Below are positions 12,853 through 25,299 of a stretch of 64,000 nt of DNA, piece after piece. The stretch comes from Ooceraea biroi. Its lineage: Eukaryota; Arthropoda; Insecta; Hymenoptera; Formicidae. Position 1 is the stretch's first letter. Each line of letters opens with the position of its first letter. The DNA is taken from contig NC_039512.1 in NCBI RefSeq assembly GCF_003672135.1, positions 10,370,874 through 10,434,873 of the forward strand, in the 5' to 3' direction. Under the pieces are notes generated by a model. It had not been told where the DNA came from. It was given only the letters and a program-made list of their open reading frames with translations, and made no database searches. The position numbers and the translations under genes are program-made.

Positions 12853-13327
12853 GTGTGTGTGAAGCTGGCGTATCATTTCGCGGAAAATCATTAATTGTTG
12901 AGAGTTCTGGCTCCCTTTTTAATAGTTCTAGAGTTCCTGATAGGTTAAACACATAGTTCTGGCCAATAAAGCGAAAAAATCGCATAGTGCAAAGTGAGAC
13001 GCCAACTTCACGCAGCGTCTCACTTTGTCCTGCGACAGTTTCCGCCTTAATTCCGGCTAGATTTTAAAAGATCTGCAGTTCTACATGAGTTCTAGAAAGA
13101 GTTCTAGCGAAAAATTTTTTTTTCATCTTTTTATAATTATTAAAGCTAAAAAATGTTTAAGGGAATGACGACTGGTTAATTTCAGAGAGTTCTGTGCTTT
13201 ATGAAATATTTCTCGTGTAGTTCTGAACGTATTTAAGCGTATTCCAAAGAGTTCTGACCGCAAACATTAAAAATTATTTAATAAAAAATTTTTATCGTCC
13301 GAGAAAGACGTATCTACGGAGATATAT

Positions 13328-13920
13328 GTGAGACTCTGGTCGATTTTCGAGAGTTCTGTGAAGACTAAAATATTTCTCGTGTAGTTCTGAATGTATTTAA
13401 GCGTATTCCAAAGAGTCCTGACCGCAAACATTAAAAATTATTTAATAAAAAATTTTTATCGTCCGAGAAAGACGTATCTACGGAGATATATGTGAGACGC
13501 TGGACGATTTTCGAGAGTTCTGCTTATTCTAAAACAGTTCTCGTATAGTTCCCGGACATGTGCAATGCCTTTCCAAAGAGTTCTGATAGGAACAACGATT
13601 AGAAAATTTTTTAAAAATTATTTCGCCCGAAGGGTGGACATTTTCGACTTTACCAGTGAGACGCTGGTCAATTATCGAGAGTTCTGCTTATTCTAAAACA
13701 GTTCTCGTATAGTTCGGGACATGTACAATGCCTTTCCAAAGAGTTCTGACAGGAACAACGATTAGAAAATTTTGTAAAAAATTATTTCACCCGAAGAGTG
13801 GACGTTTTCGACTTTACCAGTGAGACGCTGGTCGAAATGTCGGAGTTCTGGCTTTCCTAAAATACTTTTCGTATAGTTCCGCACGTACTTATGAATTTCT
13901 TAAAGAGTTCTATGCACCTC
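13328..13920 (+). repeat. 164-bp tandem modules, left arm of foldback
   Basis: The marker GTGAGAC(G/T)CTGG recurs at 13328, 13492, 13656 and 13820, each 164 bp apart. Every module carries several AGTTCT motifs, such as GAGAGTTCTG, GTAGTTCTGAA and AAAGAGTTCTG. Modules 1-2 share one internal sequence (CGTCCGAGAAAGACGTATC) and modules 3-4 another (CGACTTTACCA), so two module types exist. Confidence 0.9.
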
Positions 13921-14168
13921 TCATACATAGCACTTTGTAGGAAAATCATAAGTACGTGCGGAACTATAAAAGTATTTTAGGAAAGCTAGAACTTCGACAT
14001 TTCGGCTAGCGTCTCACCTTTTCTGTCTGAAAGTTCACTTTTCGAGCAGTTTTAATTTTTTTAAAAATTGTGCAATGTTGCTGGTGCATAGCACTCTTTA
14101 GGAAATTCATAATTACGTGTGGAACTATACGAAAAGTATTTTAGGAAAGTCAGAACTTCGATATTTCG

Positions 14169-14990
14169 GCCAGCGTCTCACTGGTAAAGTCGAAAACGTC
14201 CACTCTTTGGGCGAAATAATTTTTTAAAAAATTTTCTACTCGTTGTTCCTGTCAGAACTCTTTGGAAAGGCATTGCACATGTCCGGAACTATACGAGAAC
14301 TGTTTTAGAATAAGCAGAACTCTCGAAAATCAACCAGCGTCTCACATATATCTCCGTAGATACGTCTTTCTCGGACGATAAAAATTTTTTATTAAATAAT
14401 TGTTAATGTTTGTGGTCAGAACTCTTTGGAATACGCTTAAATACGTTCAGAACTACACGAGAAATATTTTAATCTTCACAGAACTCTCGAAAATCGACCA
14501 GCGTCTCACCCATATCTCTGTATATCCGTCTTTCTCGGAAGATAAAAAGTTTTTATTAAATAATTGTTAATGTTGGCGGTCGGAACTCTTTGGAATATTG
14601 TCAAATACTTTCAGAACTACACGAGAAATATTTTAGTCTTCACAAAACTCTCGAAAATCGACCAGCATCTCACCCATATCTCTGTATATCCGTTTTTCTC
14701 GGACGATAAAAATTTTTTATTAAATAACTGTTAATGTTTACGGTCGGAACTCTTTGGAATATTGTTAAATATGTTCAGAACTACACGAGAAATATTTTAG
14801 TCTTCACAGAACTCTCGAAAATCAACCAGCGTCTCACTGGTAAAGTCGAAAACGTCCACCCTTTGAGCAAAATAATTTTTTACAAAATTTTCTAATCGTT
14901 GTTCCTATCAGAACTCTTTGGAAAAGCATTGTACATGTCACGAACTATACGAGAACTGTTTTAGAATAAGCAGAACTCTCGAAAATTAAC
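14169..14990 (-). repeat. 164-bp tandem modules, right arm of foldback
   Basis: The inverted marker CCAGC(G/A)TCTCAC recurs with CAGC at 14170, 14335, 14499, 14663 and 14827, at 164-165 bp spacing. There are five modules here against four in the left arm, so the arms have expanded unequally. The same two module types seen on the left occur in reverse orientation. Confidence 0.9.
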
Positions 14991-15378
14991 CAGTTTAAGA
15001 AATAAACTTGACGAATTGCGTTATGTTACTAATTATATTGTGTTGTGGTGCAAGTGCGAAAAGAAAATAGCGCGCGCCTGTGTTGTTCTAGTAATTATAA
15101 AAAGATGAAAAAAATTTTTTTTGCTAGAACTCTTTCTAGAACTCATGTAGAACTGCAGATCTTTTAAAATCTAGCCGGAATTATGGCGGAAACTGTCGCA
15201 GAACAAAGTGAGACGCTGCGTGAAGTTGGCGTCTCACTTTGCACTATGCGATTTTTTCGCTTTAATGGCCAGAACTATGTGTTTAACCTATCAGGAACTC
15301 TAGAACTATTAAAAAGGGAGCCAGAACTCTCAATAATTAATGATTTTCCGCAAAATGATACGCCAGCTTCACACACAC

Positions 15379-15387
15379 GATTACACT
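15379..15387. repeat. 9-bp target-site duplication, right (GATTACACT)
   Basis: This is an exact copy of 12844-12852, directly after the right end of the foldback element. Confidence 0.85.
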
Positions 15388-16447
15388 TTATATTAGCAAC
15401 AGGATGTTATCGTGTCAGAATCAACTTGTCCATCTGAGAATGTTGACAACTTGTTGCGCGGATGCAACTAGAGCATACCTGTATGACTTACTATTAAAAT
15501 ACACTTGTGTAAATATTACTTGTATATATAGCGATTATTATATATTTATCATTGTGTTATTAATTTATGTCTGCTAAATATTTGCTCATAAACTAAATGA
15601 TTTTATATATTGAGTACCAATGTCAATATTAACATTTCTCGAAGGATTTCACTAATATCGTTTAATTTTCGTTATAACTTCATAAACTAACATTCTCTAA
15701 TTTGTTACTGATACTATGCATTAGCATTGCAAAAAGCCGGCAAAAAGCAGATTAAAGTTAGCGTTGGTGAAAGCAGCTTTTAATAGCTGCGCGATCCAGT
15801 AAATTCACCCTCAAAACTTTGCTCGCAGAATTAAACCGATCTGTATAACGTCACATTTAGATCGAGGAGGGCAATCTTAAGATAAAATATCACATCCTTC
15901 CGCGCAATAGAGAAGTGAAGGAACTTATTCGCTGAGAGTCGAGAGAGCGAAATTCAGTCGGATCGGAAAGCGAATTCGACTCACGAGCGTCACATAATTC
16001 AGTATTGATGCAGGATATGGAATTCGCAAAGTTTGCTCGTTTCCCAGCTTGTGCATGCCGTTGTACCGCGGGTGAGACTTGCGGGTCATCTCTGCCGCAG
16101 CCTTTGCTGCGGCCACGATTACAGGCCATGGGGTGATCATGGTTACTTTGGCCGGGAAACGGAAGTAACGTATGGCCGGTCTCGCGTTTACATTAACGGA
16201 GACGTTCCTTGTTCTCTTGAACAAATAGAAGGAACACGTCTACTATCTTTGCCTACTATCGTCGCTCTGTCTAAAGATCAGTTGTTTCTGCGCTTCAAAG
16301 AGGATAAGACAACATGTGCTGCAATATGAAACGTACGTTATGTTTCTCGACCGTTGTATAAACGAATATTTGTTAATAAAAGAAGAAAATGTATTAATAT
16401 ATCTTTTCTCTTTTATCAAGACAAATACTGAAATATTAACAAATATG

Positions 16448-16485
<38 letters not shown>

Positions 16486-16515
16486 TATATTATATATATT
16501 AATATTATAGATATA
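15388..16515. other. Intron DNA, no gene seen; TA microsatellite at 16450-16479
   Basis: The open frames overlapping on both strands at 15890-16330 have no recognised domain. A pure TA run at about 16450-16479 leads into the TA-targeting element at 16516. Confidence 0.6.
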
Positions 16516-17276
16516 CAAGGTGTCCCGGGTTTTAACCGACAAACTGCGGGAGCATATTCTACTAGTGGAAATAAGAAAAAATTCTTATATCGAGTTTGCT
16601 TAGAAATGCTTTATTACAAAGTTATAAACCAATATTGAAAAGAAATATGAGATAAGTAACAACGGAACATAGTGTAGAATTTGGAAGGTCGAAGATGTTT
16701 ATGTTACGTGTATTCACATGTATTCATGTTCACTATGTTGAAACGATTCAGTATGATTGTTACTTTCACAACAGTAGCTGTTAGATTTCAATCGTCGTGT
16801 GAACTAGCAATTACTATCAGAATGCCAAAAGTGTTTTCAAATGAGGAATACACTGATATTCATTTCGTGTACGGATTCTGTGACGGAAATGCACGAGCTG
16901 CCGTACGAGAGTATCAACGTAGATTTCCTAACAGGAGAGTACCAGATAGATTTAAAGCAACGAATTACTAATTCAGTTACTGAGATGCAACAAAATTTTC
17001 AGGAATGTCGTACTGTAACAAATTCTGTACTACGTCGATGTCTAGCTTGTATCGATGTGCAAGGACAACATTTTGAAGTGCGTCACTAAATCATTGTGTA
17101 GATAATTTTTATTTTTGTGAAAAAATCCGTTGTTACTTATCTGATATTTCTTTTGAATATTGGTTTATAACTTTGTAATAAAGCATTTCTAAGCAAACTC
17201 GATATAAGAATTTTTTCTTATTTCCACTAGTAGAATATGCTCCCGCAGTTTGTCGGTTAAAACCCGGGACACCCTG
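16516..17276 (+). mobile_element. Deleted mariner-like element, copy 2 (761 bp)
   Basis: Terminal inverted repeats of about 150 bp are flanked by TA (16514-16515 and 17277-17278). The left end reads CAAGGTGTCCCGGG, one base off the CAGGG form. Transposase codons from MPKVFSNEEY to NRRVPD are fused at about 16948-16950 to the last part of the gene in a different frame, so the first frame stops after a few codons (FKATNY). The deletion spans 338 bp relative to 44559-45657. It matches copy 1 in both junction and total length. Confidence 0.93.
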
Positions 17277-17301
17277 TATACGCGCATTACTTTCATATAT
17301 A

Positions 17302-17916
17302 CAAGGTGTCTGACATAAGGCGAAAAACCTGCCCACAGATAGATCTCGTGAAACTGAATTAAAAAGTCCTGTACCATTTTGCAAACAACCACGTAAAATT
17401 TCGAGTAATTAAGTAAAGAAAGTTCGCTAATTCAGCGGACGCGATTGGCAGCGAGGAAAATAGGCATGAATGACGTAAGAAACGGCTAGCCGCGCGCGCG
17501 ACGCGACGCGATAGTGAGGTTCGGATTACAGCGGCAGGCGAGACGACGTGTGGACAATAATTTCTCAGCGTCTCATTCACGTGCTCGTGTTGCCGAGAAA
17601 GTGTTGTCCACGCGTCGTCTCGCCTGCCGCTGTAATCCGATACTCGCTGCTATCGCGTCGCGCGCGCGACTAGCCGTTTCTTATACATCACAAAAAGTCG
17701 TCTCGCCTGTAATCCGATACTCGCTGTCATCGCATCTTCGAAATACGCTCGCGTCGCGCGCGCGCGCGCGCGTTTTTTACGTCATTCATGCTTATTTCCC
17801 TCGCTGCCGATCGCGTCCGCTGTATTAGCGAACTTTCTTTACTTAATTACTCGAAATTTTACGTTTCTATCTGTGGGCAGGTTTTTCGCCTTATGTCAGA
17901 CCAGTCAGACACCCTG
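17302..17916. mobile_element. Palindromic MITE, family B (615 bp)
   Basis: The left end is CAAGGTGTCTGACATAAGGCG and the right end is its near reverse complement ending AGACACCCTG. TA flanks both sides (17300-17301 and 17917-17918). The right end has about 10 extra bases (CCAGTCAGAC). Arms pair over most of the length and contain alternating CG tracts (17492-17510 and 17754-17772) and a repeated GTCTCGCCTG block. There is no coding capacity. It lies 25 bp from the end of mariner-like copy 2. Confidence 0.88.
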
Positions 17917-17918
17917 TA

Positions 17919-20900
17919 TATTTTCTATATATTAATATAATTGAATTTCATACATAACAAATGTTCAACCTGACGACTTCCAAACACATTACAAGTATTG
18001 CACGTTGTAATAAAAACACACTCTTAGAATATTACACGACTTATTTAACAAAAGTTGTTCTATTTATGTAACGAAAATACCACCCTTTAAGTTTGTCGGA
18101 AACATCCTGCATTTGGTTTCATCATAACGATTTAACTGACACTACTTGGTTCACAATTTACAATGTAATCGCATAAATTATCATCGTATGACTATGAACT
18201 TATCATCTCCAGAATGCACTATTGATAATGGTTGCATCATAGCGAAGCGTAGCGTGCGCATGCGCGCAGAAGCGCGATCGGGTGCATTATTTGCGTAATT
18301 CGTCGGAATTTATGAGCGTGCAGGGATAAATACCGGAATCGTGAATCCTTGATATCGCGATATTCGAGAGCATATCGTTCGATCGGTCGAATTACATGGA
18401 TAATTACGAGCAAAGTTGGTCGCAAGCCAGATGTAAATCACGCGGAGGAACGCGAAAACGCGCGAGCTTTTCGCCGAAATGGAAATTTGCCATATGAAAT
18501 AAGGCTGTTATTTTAGTTATTGCGATATCGTATGTTACGCGGACTTGCCTGGAAAAAAAAGAAAACATTTTATCTCGTCGGAAACAGACCGTTCTGCCGA
18601 ATTCCCGCCATATATGAAAAAAGCAGCTGAAAATTTTATGAATATTGCCACTTTTCATATCTCGATGAGCGGTCAATATATTTGCAGTATATACTTGAAT
18701 TTTTATCGAATAATGCAGCGATCTCCAAATGACCTTTGTATCTGTGCATTTTAAAATATATATGTCACAACGTAATATTTTATTATCATATTTTACTTCA
18801 TTCTATTTCACGCAAGTTTATTCTTCAAGATTGTTTCTAAAAGCGAGATTTGTATTTGGTGTTTTATTTTCGTTTCTTTTATCTTATCTGTTTTATAATA
18901 GTTTAAATTAATTAAGTTTTTTAATAATTGAAGAGTAGTGCCGTCAGTTCAGCTGAGACTCGTTATTGTTTCTTATATTTTTTAAGTACATTGCATTAGA
19001 GTGTGATAAATTGAAGCAAAAAGTAAATTTCGATAAAGAAATCGCTCTCTGACTGGTTAATGATAGCAAGCGCGAATCAATCGAGCGTAAACCCCTTTCG
19101 AATATTCGCAAACCGACGTGCTACAAGTTTTCTCATCAGGACAGGTACTCCATTTCACAGTGCGATTATAGCCAATTATTTATCATAAATTTCTTATTAC
19201 GTTTGCTGGCAGCAAACTATTGCAGAAGGGAATTTAAACAGTCGAGTTATTTCCGTAAATTTCCAATATCGCATCGTTCTTTCGCGAAATAAAATAAAAC
19301 ATTACCCAATGTATACATAGCTAGCTAACAATTATTTGTCTTCATTGAAAATTGGTAATAGCGTTAATTTAGTAGATACAAGCGAAAATTTCCAAACATT
19401 TAGTTAGAAAACAAGCAGTCTGACGACGCTTGCATGCAAATTTAGATACGCAAGGGTGGAGAAGCGAAAGATCCTTCGATTGCGCGTCATCCAAAGTTTA
19501 TGCATTGCTGCATACAACCGCATACTGCACCAGTGTGTTCGCGCATACGTCCGCGATATGCGCCTGCGACGAAACATACCGAGACATTCGGATAACGTAT
19601 AACTATGTAGATTGCGCTGCGACGGGGCCAACAATAATCTATAATGCACGGCTTTCCGCAGAGCGTGCATACACCCCTTTGCTGCATTCCCACGCAGCTC
19701 GATGAGACATTATATATAAACCGCCGCGATAATGAATCCTCGGAGCGATTCCTCCTCGCGCGCGCACGCGCTCGTGGAGCGTGCATTTATCATCGCGTCG
19801 CGTTTAGCACTTTCAATTACTCGCGAGCGTGTAAAATTTGGAAATCGCGTGCGCGATATCGACTCGCACGTCAAAATCAGAAGTCGTTCCGCGATTCATC
19901 GCAATGCACTCGTTGCAGCTCTTCTGATGGGAATTCTCTGTCATCTTAAAACAGCGACGTGTTTAAATCGTTATTTTAACTGATTTCTTCACCTTATTTT
20001 TCGTAACAACTGTGAAAAATATCGCGAAAAGAAACATCGCAGCGCGCAAATGACATTTATGAAAAAATTTGTACGCCAATCGATCGGAAACAAGTATTTT
20101 TATTTAACAAACTGTTTGATAAAAGTTTGATAAAACTTCCTAGTAACTTTGTAGAGTCGAGTTTTCCAACGTCGATTATATCGATTGTAAACATTTATGT
20201 CGAAATAACTTGCGCGTTGCTCTCTCTCAGTTTACATTACCGAGAACTATTATTTTTCGCTGTACACATTCTTGACGAAAAATATTACGTTGTGCTTGTT
20301 CTTCGATTTTTCTTGTTTCAAGCCATCATGATTTATGACACTACAGTCCATACAGTTTGCTATCCTGGTCGTATAAATTCAATGAATTATGTAATGTCGG
20401 TTACCCGTTTCTCTGAAAACGCATCGTCGACGATACATAAATTACGAGCCGCAACCATTGTACAGGCACATAAAATATGCGCGATATTGCTGATGCATTA
20501 CTGTGAAGGGATCTCTATCAGTTAATATATCATTACAATTTTAATTAAATTATCCTCGAAGTACGCTAACATCCAACTCGCGAATTAATGATTAATTGTT
20601 CTTGCATAACCCAAACGCAAGATATATAACGCATAGTTATCAATGTTTTAATCTCATTTTATTATTTTACGCAGATATTGATTGTGTTCCCCTTTCCTCT
20701 TATGCAAAATTGGAAACAATTAACTGGAATAAATTATCAGGTCTTTACAAGAATTTTAGTATTTTTCGGCAAAATTATTGTTTCAGTTTTACAATACATG
20801 TATACGAAACAAAACAAAATTAATTACTATGTTGATTATATTTACATTTAAGTTGAAAAGCTTTTTAATTTTAACACTTTAAAATCACAACTCTTTCTAG

Positions 20901-23476
20901 AGCGTTGGAAGCAGAATGAAACTCATGCATACACATACATACATACAGAGATAATTAAACCAACTGAAAAACATAATTTTCTAAAGAGATTTTCTATACG
21001 CCTTTGTAGAATATCTTTTATTGCGGTAGACTGTGTAAATAACTCAATTACGCAAACGACCATAATAGTCACCTGTCTTCAACGGGGAAGACTTCAAATT
21101 ACAGTTTGCAACTGCGGCTCATTGCTTTTATCATACATCCGTTGAGCCTGTAAAGGAAAGGGATGTTCCGTTTGAATGATGAAAGACGCCGGATACAACA
21201 GCTGGTTATGGCGATGGAGCCAATTACGAGCATCGTGGTCGTGTATGAACTTGCAGACAATCTCCGCCCGAGAGATCGATCACTAATGGACGCGGCTGCC
21301 AGTTAGCATGCATCATCGGCGATTTAAGTGAAACCGACTCCGATCAATGGCACTCTCCCCTTTCTCCCCTGTCTCTCTCTTGTTCTCTGTCTATCAATTT
21401 AAAGCTCGATTTCGCTTTAATCCCCTTACGTAAAGTCGCTTGGAAAAATGCCGACTAACGCGGGATCTATGCTGGCTCAGTGGACCTTGATGTCATACCT
21501 GACCGAACCGACATTTACCACAATCTGTGACCCCCGTCTGCGTACAAATTATCATGAGTACAACGTAAAATGTTATAAAGATATATTATAATATATATAA
21601 TATATATGATACAAAAATTTATGAAAGACACAAGATTTTATATAAAGTATAAAGAAATGTGTGCACGGTATATAGAAATAGGATATTTTGTAAAGAAACA
21701 TTAAATTCGAAATTAATATATTTTAAATTGATCTCAATAATGGTATAAATAATTACTAATGATATATAATAAATGAATACCAAACGTTTTATAATTTTAT
21801 TATTAGAATTATTAAATTAAATTCAAACATGTACAAATAAAATTAATTAAATTAATTAATATAACCCAATAGAAGATTCATGTGAATTAATATATATTGA
21901 AATTCCTGATAAATGTATCACAATAAAAGTTTTATTAGTCGGCAATGACTATTGTTGCATTGTACTTTAATTATTACAGTATAATATGTGTTATACAGTA
22001 GCTTCCGATATGAAAATTATCAAATACATTCATGTTATTGTTAAACGAGCGAAGCTTCTGTTAACTTTCCGATTAATGCGAACGAGTCGACAAATTGTGT
22101 AGCGAAAATTTCGTTTTAGTTGGTATTCAGCATAATGAAATTTTCCTGTGTAATCGTTCTTCCAAATATTATGCACAAGCTTCACCGCACAGAAACGAAT
22201 GAAACCTGCAGCATTGTCGTCGCTCTAGAATCTCATGTGGTATCCGTAATAGCAAAAGGCAGTATATCACTGTTAACCGCGCGGAGCAGCCACTCTTCCT
22301 CTCTCAATATTCATCTCCCTTCACCCCCTTCCCACTCCACCATAAGTCGTTAACACATTCTTGGTCACAGCGCTGCAGAATTTCCTGCTGATACCTGCGA
22401 AAAAGCTTCATATTCGGGCTTAACGCTCCTTTGGGGGTGTACAAGAAGGGAAAGAGGAGACGAGTGTGATTTAACCCCCTTTCCGTATGCTTCCATGCCG
22501 CGGCCATGGCACGTTATATCTTCTCGCAATTGTACCTCTACATCGCGTCGTTATAGATCGATTAATAAACAAAATTATCGCGCGTGAACGATATATCGTG
22601 AGTAATAATCAAGTGAAAATCATGTGCCTCTCGCTTTCTTCCTCTTTTGCCTAAAAACATTCTTTAAGAGAAAGCAGACGTATTTCACTCTTATTAAATT
22701 AAGGATGCGTATCAAATTAGACATTGTTTTATTTCCGCCGTGGAAGTTGTTCTTTTCGAGGGCGCGACAATTTCGAGGACGCACAAATCGCGAGTGTCGC
22801 GCAACACTGCGCGACGAAACAAATTCAGGCGAAACTTTATTTACCGGGATTTCAATTCGCGCCGTCAGGAACGAAGCCAGCTAGCCACCGTCATCGCGAG
22901 CGCACCCTCCGCCCCGATCCCCTTTATGGCGTATCAGCGTTCAACCGGCGCGGCACGGCCGCTCTAATTGGACCACCCGTAAAATTAATGAATGCGGACG
23001 ACTTTGAAGTCGAATAGCCGCCGAGAAAGAACGTTCCGCGTTTGCGTGCGCCGCGCCGTCTCTTCCCGCCGAACACCCTCTCCCGTCCACCCACCACCTC
23101 TCTGTCCGCGCTTATTCGTCGTTGTTTCACCCTTCCTCCCGCCGGCGCGCAATAATTATGGCAGTCGCGTGCATCGCGCTCGCCGTGTCATCCCATCCCC
23201 TTCCTCCCCCTCTCCCCCGTCCCCGCAGCCTTTCGAGTTGCGGCACATAGGGGGCTCGTGGTCGGTGGAAGATAGGTGGTGGTAAGGGGTGGGTTTTAGT
23301 CCGAGAGAATATTAAAGTTTGCTCATTAACCGCTGATGCATTGCCCTGTCGGCTCGCCCTTTCCATTTTCCCCGCTGTACCTCCTCACCCTTTTTGCCAC
23401 CCTCATGTTTCCATCACGTCTTCTTCTGCATTCTTGTTACGATGTACGAAAGTAAGATTAACGTGGATCAAAAATG
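17919..23476. other. Intron DNA, no gene seen
   Basis: Most is AT-rich with dense stops. The longest frame (20127-20525, plus, 132 codons) is hydrophobic but shows no domain, no conserved motif and no splice context, so I treat it as chance. CpG-rich patches lie at 19430-19920 and 22740-23330. Confidence 0.55.
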
Positions 23477-23502
23477 CAGGGTGTCCCAGACTTACCGGTT
23501 CA
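23477..23502 (+). repeat. Solo MITE-end fragment
   Basis: CAGGGTGTCCCAGACTTACC resembles the terminal repeat of MITE family A (CAGGGTGTCCCAGACCTACC), but no matching right end was found nearby and the flank is TG, not TA. The following 600 bp is rich in CG and CGCGA words. It could be the left end of a different, broken element. Confidence 0.45.
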
Positions 23503-24214
23503 TTGACGATGATCGCACGTGACCTCTCCTTCGGCGCGAGATGACGAACGACTGTTATCGTTTTGCACTCTCGTCGTTTCGAGTTGCACTCGCGACGCTC
23601 ATTTCGTTCGCGACAAATAACCTACGCGATCTCGATCACGTACATAGTCACATCACGCGGCACTCCCGGTACTCGTTGCACTCGCAACACTCACGGGACG
23701 AGCGAACAAACGCGAAACGCGACGACCGATCGTCCATATTGCGTCCGATACTGCGTGAACTTGGTTAGGCTAGCTCCGAAAAGCGGAGTCGCTTCGCGAC
23801 AACTTCACGGCGCGCCGCGAATCCTGCCGTTAATCGCCGCCGCGATTCGGCTAATCGCTGCCGCTTCGCTTCGAAATTCTTATCCCTCGACTCGAAAATC
23901 CACTGGAATCATCGAACGACGGATAACCACGAAGCTTTCGTACAGTTTTTCGCGATCGTTCGCGCGCGGAAATCGCGGACGCAACGGTAAAAAGCGCGGA
24001 AGGCGATTCCGGAAAGCCGCTGTACTAGTGCCCATGGTGGAAGTAACAAGGTGTGCTACTGCGCAGACATTTCTACTGACCAATAAGAGAACGTGACAAG
24101 AGTCCGCCATCTTGAATAATTTAAGTGAATTAAAAAAAGATTCGGATAAGAAAAGGATTAAGTAAAAGATCTTTTGTGTGCACTTATGGTAAATATATTT
24201 TTTTAAATAAAATA

Positions 24215-24645
24215 CAGGGTGTCCCAGACCTACCGTATCACCGGTTAATGGTAGATTCCTGAGGTGATTCTGAGACGAATGTTCCTCTTGCAAAATGTCG
24301 AGGGTGGCGTAGTTTCGACGCTACGAAGGGTGTAGTTATCCTATCCTTGTGTAGAATTTTCCCGCGTTCAGTGACGGTGGGTCGAAGGGGTCCCGCGCGT
24401 CGCGCACGCTTCAATTTGAACAGCCGCGAAAAATTAAGATCAAATTGAAGTGTGCGCGACGCGCGGGACCCCTTCGACCCACCGTCACTGAACGCGGGAA
24501 AATTCTGCACAAGGATAGGATAACTACAACCCTTCGTAGCGCCGAAACTACGCCACCCTCGACATTTTGCAAGAGGAACATTCGTCTCAGAATCACCTCA
24601 GGAATCTACCATTAACCGGTGATACGGTAGGTCTGGGACACCCTG
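24215..24645. mobile_element. Palindromic MITE, family A, copy 2 (431 bp)
   Basis: Termini and arms match 4243-4674, with TA on both sides (24213-24214 and 24646-24647). The 24-bp core is the exact reverse complement of the core in copy 1, so the two copies sit in opposite orientation or the core has flipped. One base is missing in the left arm (GGGTGTAG where copy 1 has GGGTTGTAG). Confidence 0.92.
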
Positions 24646-25299
24646 TATAGGTAGGGTCTCACGTAAAAATGACCGATCTTTATATTGCGAGGTCTTAAAA
24701 TGTTGAGAACAAACCCGAGCTAGATAAAGAAATTTTAAATAATGTATTTTATTATATTCTATTATATTTAATTTGTTAAATTCCATTTACCACCTTTCAA
24801 TATTGCATATATACATACCGTTCTTTGCATTGACATTTTCTTTGCAAAGTCTTTTCTACTGCGCAATCGTTTCTTCATTTTTTGGAAATGAAAAATACCT
24901 AACATGTTTATTATTTCGTGACGTGTTTTTACACTGTTTAAACGAACACGACGGCATTGTGCGATGTGCGAGACTCTGAAACAGTGCATAACCTGTGTCG
25001 TGACACTTTCGTTTACATTTATTATCGCGTTGCTATTGGTTGCTATTTGCAAAATGGCGACAACTTGGTGCTGTGCAGAACGTGACGAAATTCGTCCGAG
25101 ATAATAGCGCACCTCAGCACTTCCACCATGCTAGTGCCAACGTCTCGCGGCTGACTTCGCGACAGCGACCACGCGAGTCATATTAATTATCAATGACGCA
25201 TTCGAAAGGGCAATTACGCCGCGTGATATTAATGCAATCATCGTCGACTGACGTGCCAGCGGCACTAACTTACATGATAACAATTAATCGATGATAATT

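Larger units (their letters stand above)
12853..15378. mobile_element. 2.5-kb foldback (FB-like) transposon
   Basis: The left end starts GTGTGTGTGAAGCTGG, and the right end is its reverse complement. Perfect 9-bp direct repeats (GATTACACT) flank it. The outer arms (about 12853-13130 and 15100-15378) pair without indels wherever I checked. Inside are arrays of a 164-bp module facing inward from each side, meeting near 13925-14050. No transposase is present; the open frames run off the element or carry nothing recognisable. Drosophila FB elements have long repetitive inverted arms and 9-bp duplications, as do Mutator-type transposons. By analogy (inference), this is a non-autonomous member of that kind. 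It sits in the last neuroligin intron seen, 248 bp from the acceptor of exon 12604-12477. Confidence 0.9.

Noticed and set aside
15183..15437. 84-codon ORF in the right arm of the foldback element
   Set aside because: It starts in the arm and runs past the element end and the target duplication into flanking DNA, so it is not an element gene. No family is recognised.
20127..20525. 132-codon hydrophobic ORF that briefly suggested an odorant receptor
   Set aside because: No receptor motif, no neighbouring exons and an AT-rich hydrophobic bias; read as chance.
23563..24096. 177-codon plus-strand ORF
   Set aside because: CG-rich composition leaves few stops; the protein is Arg/Thr/Ser-rich without a domain and overlaps a likely broken MITE.
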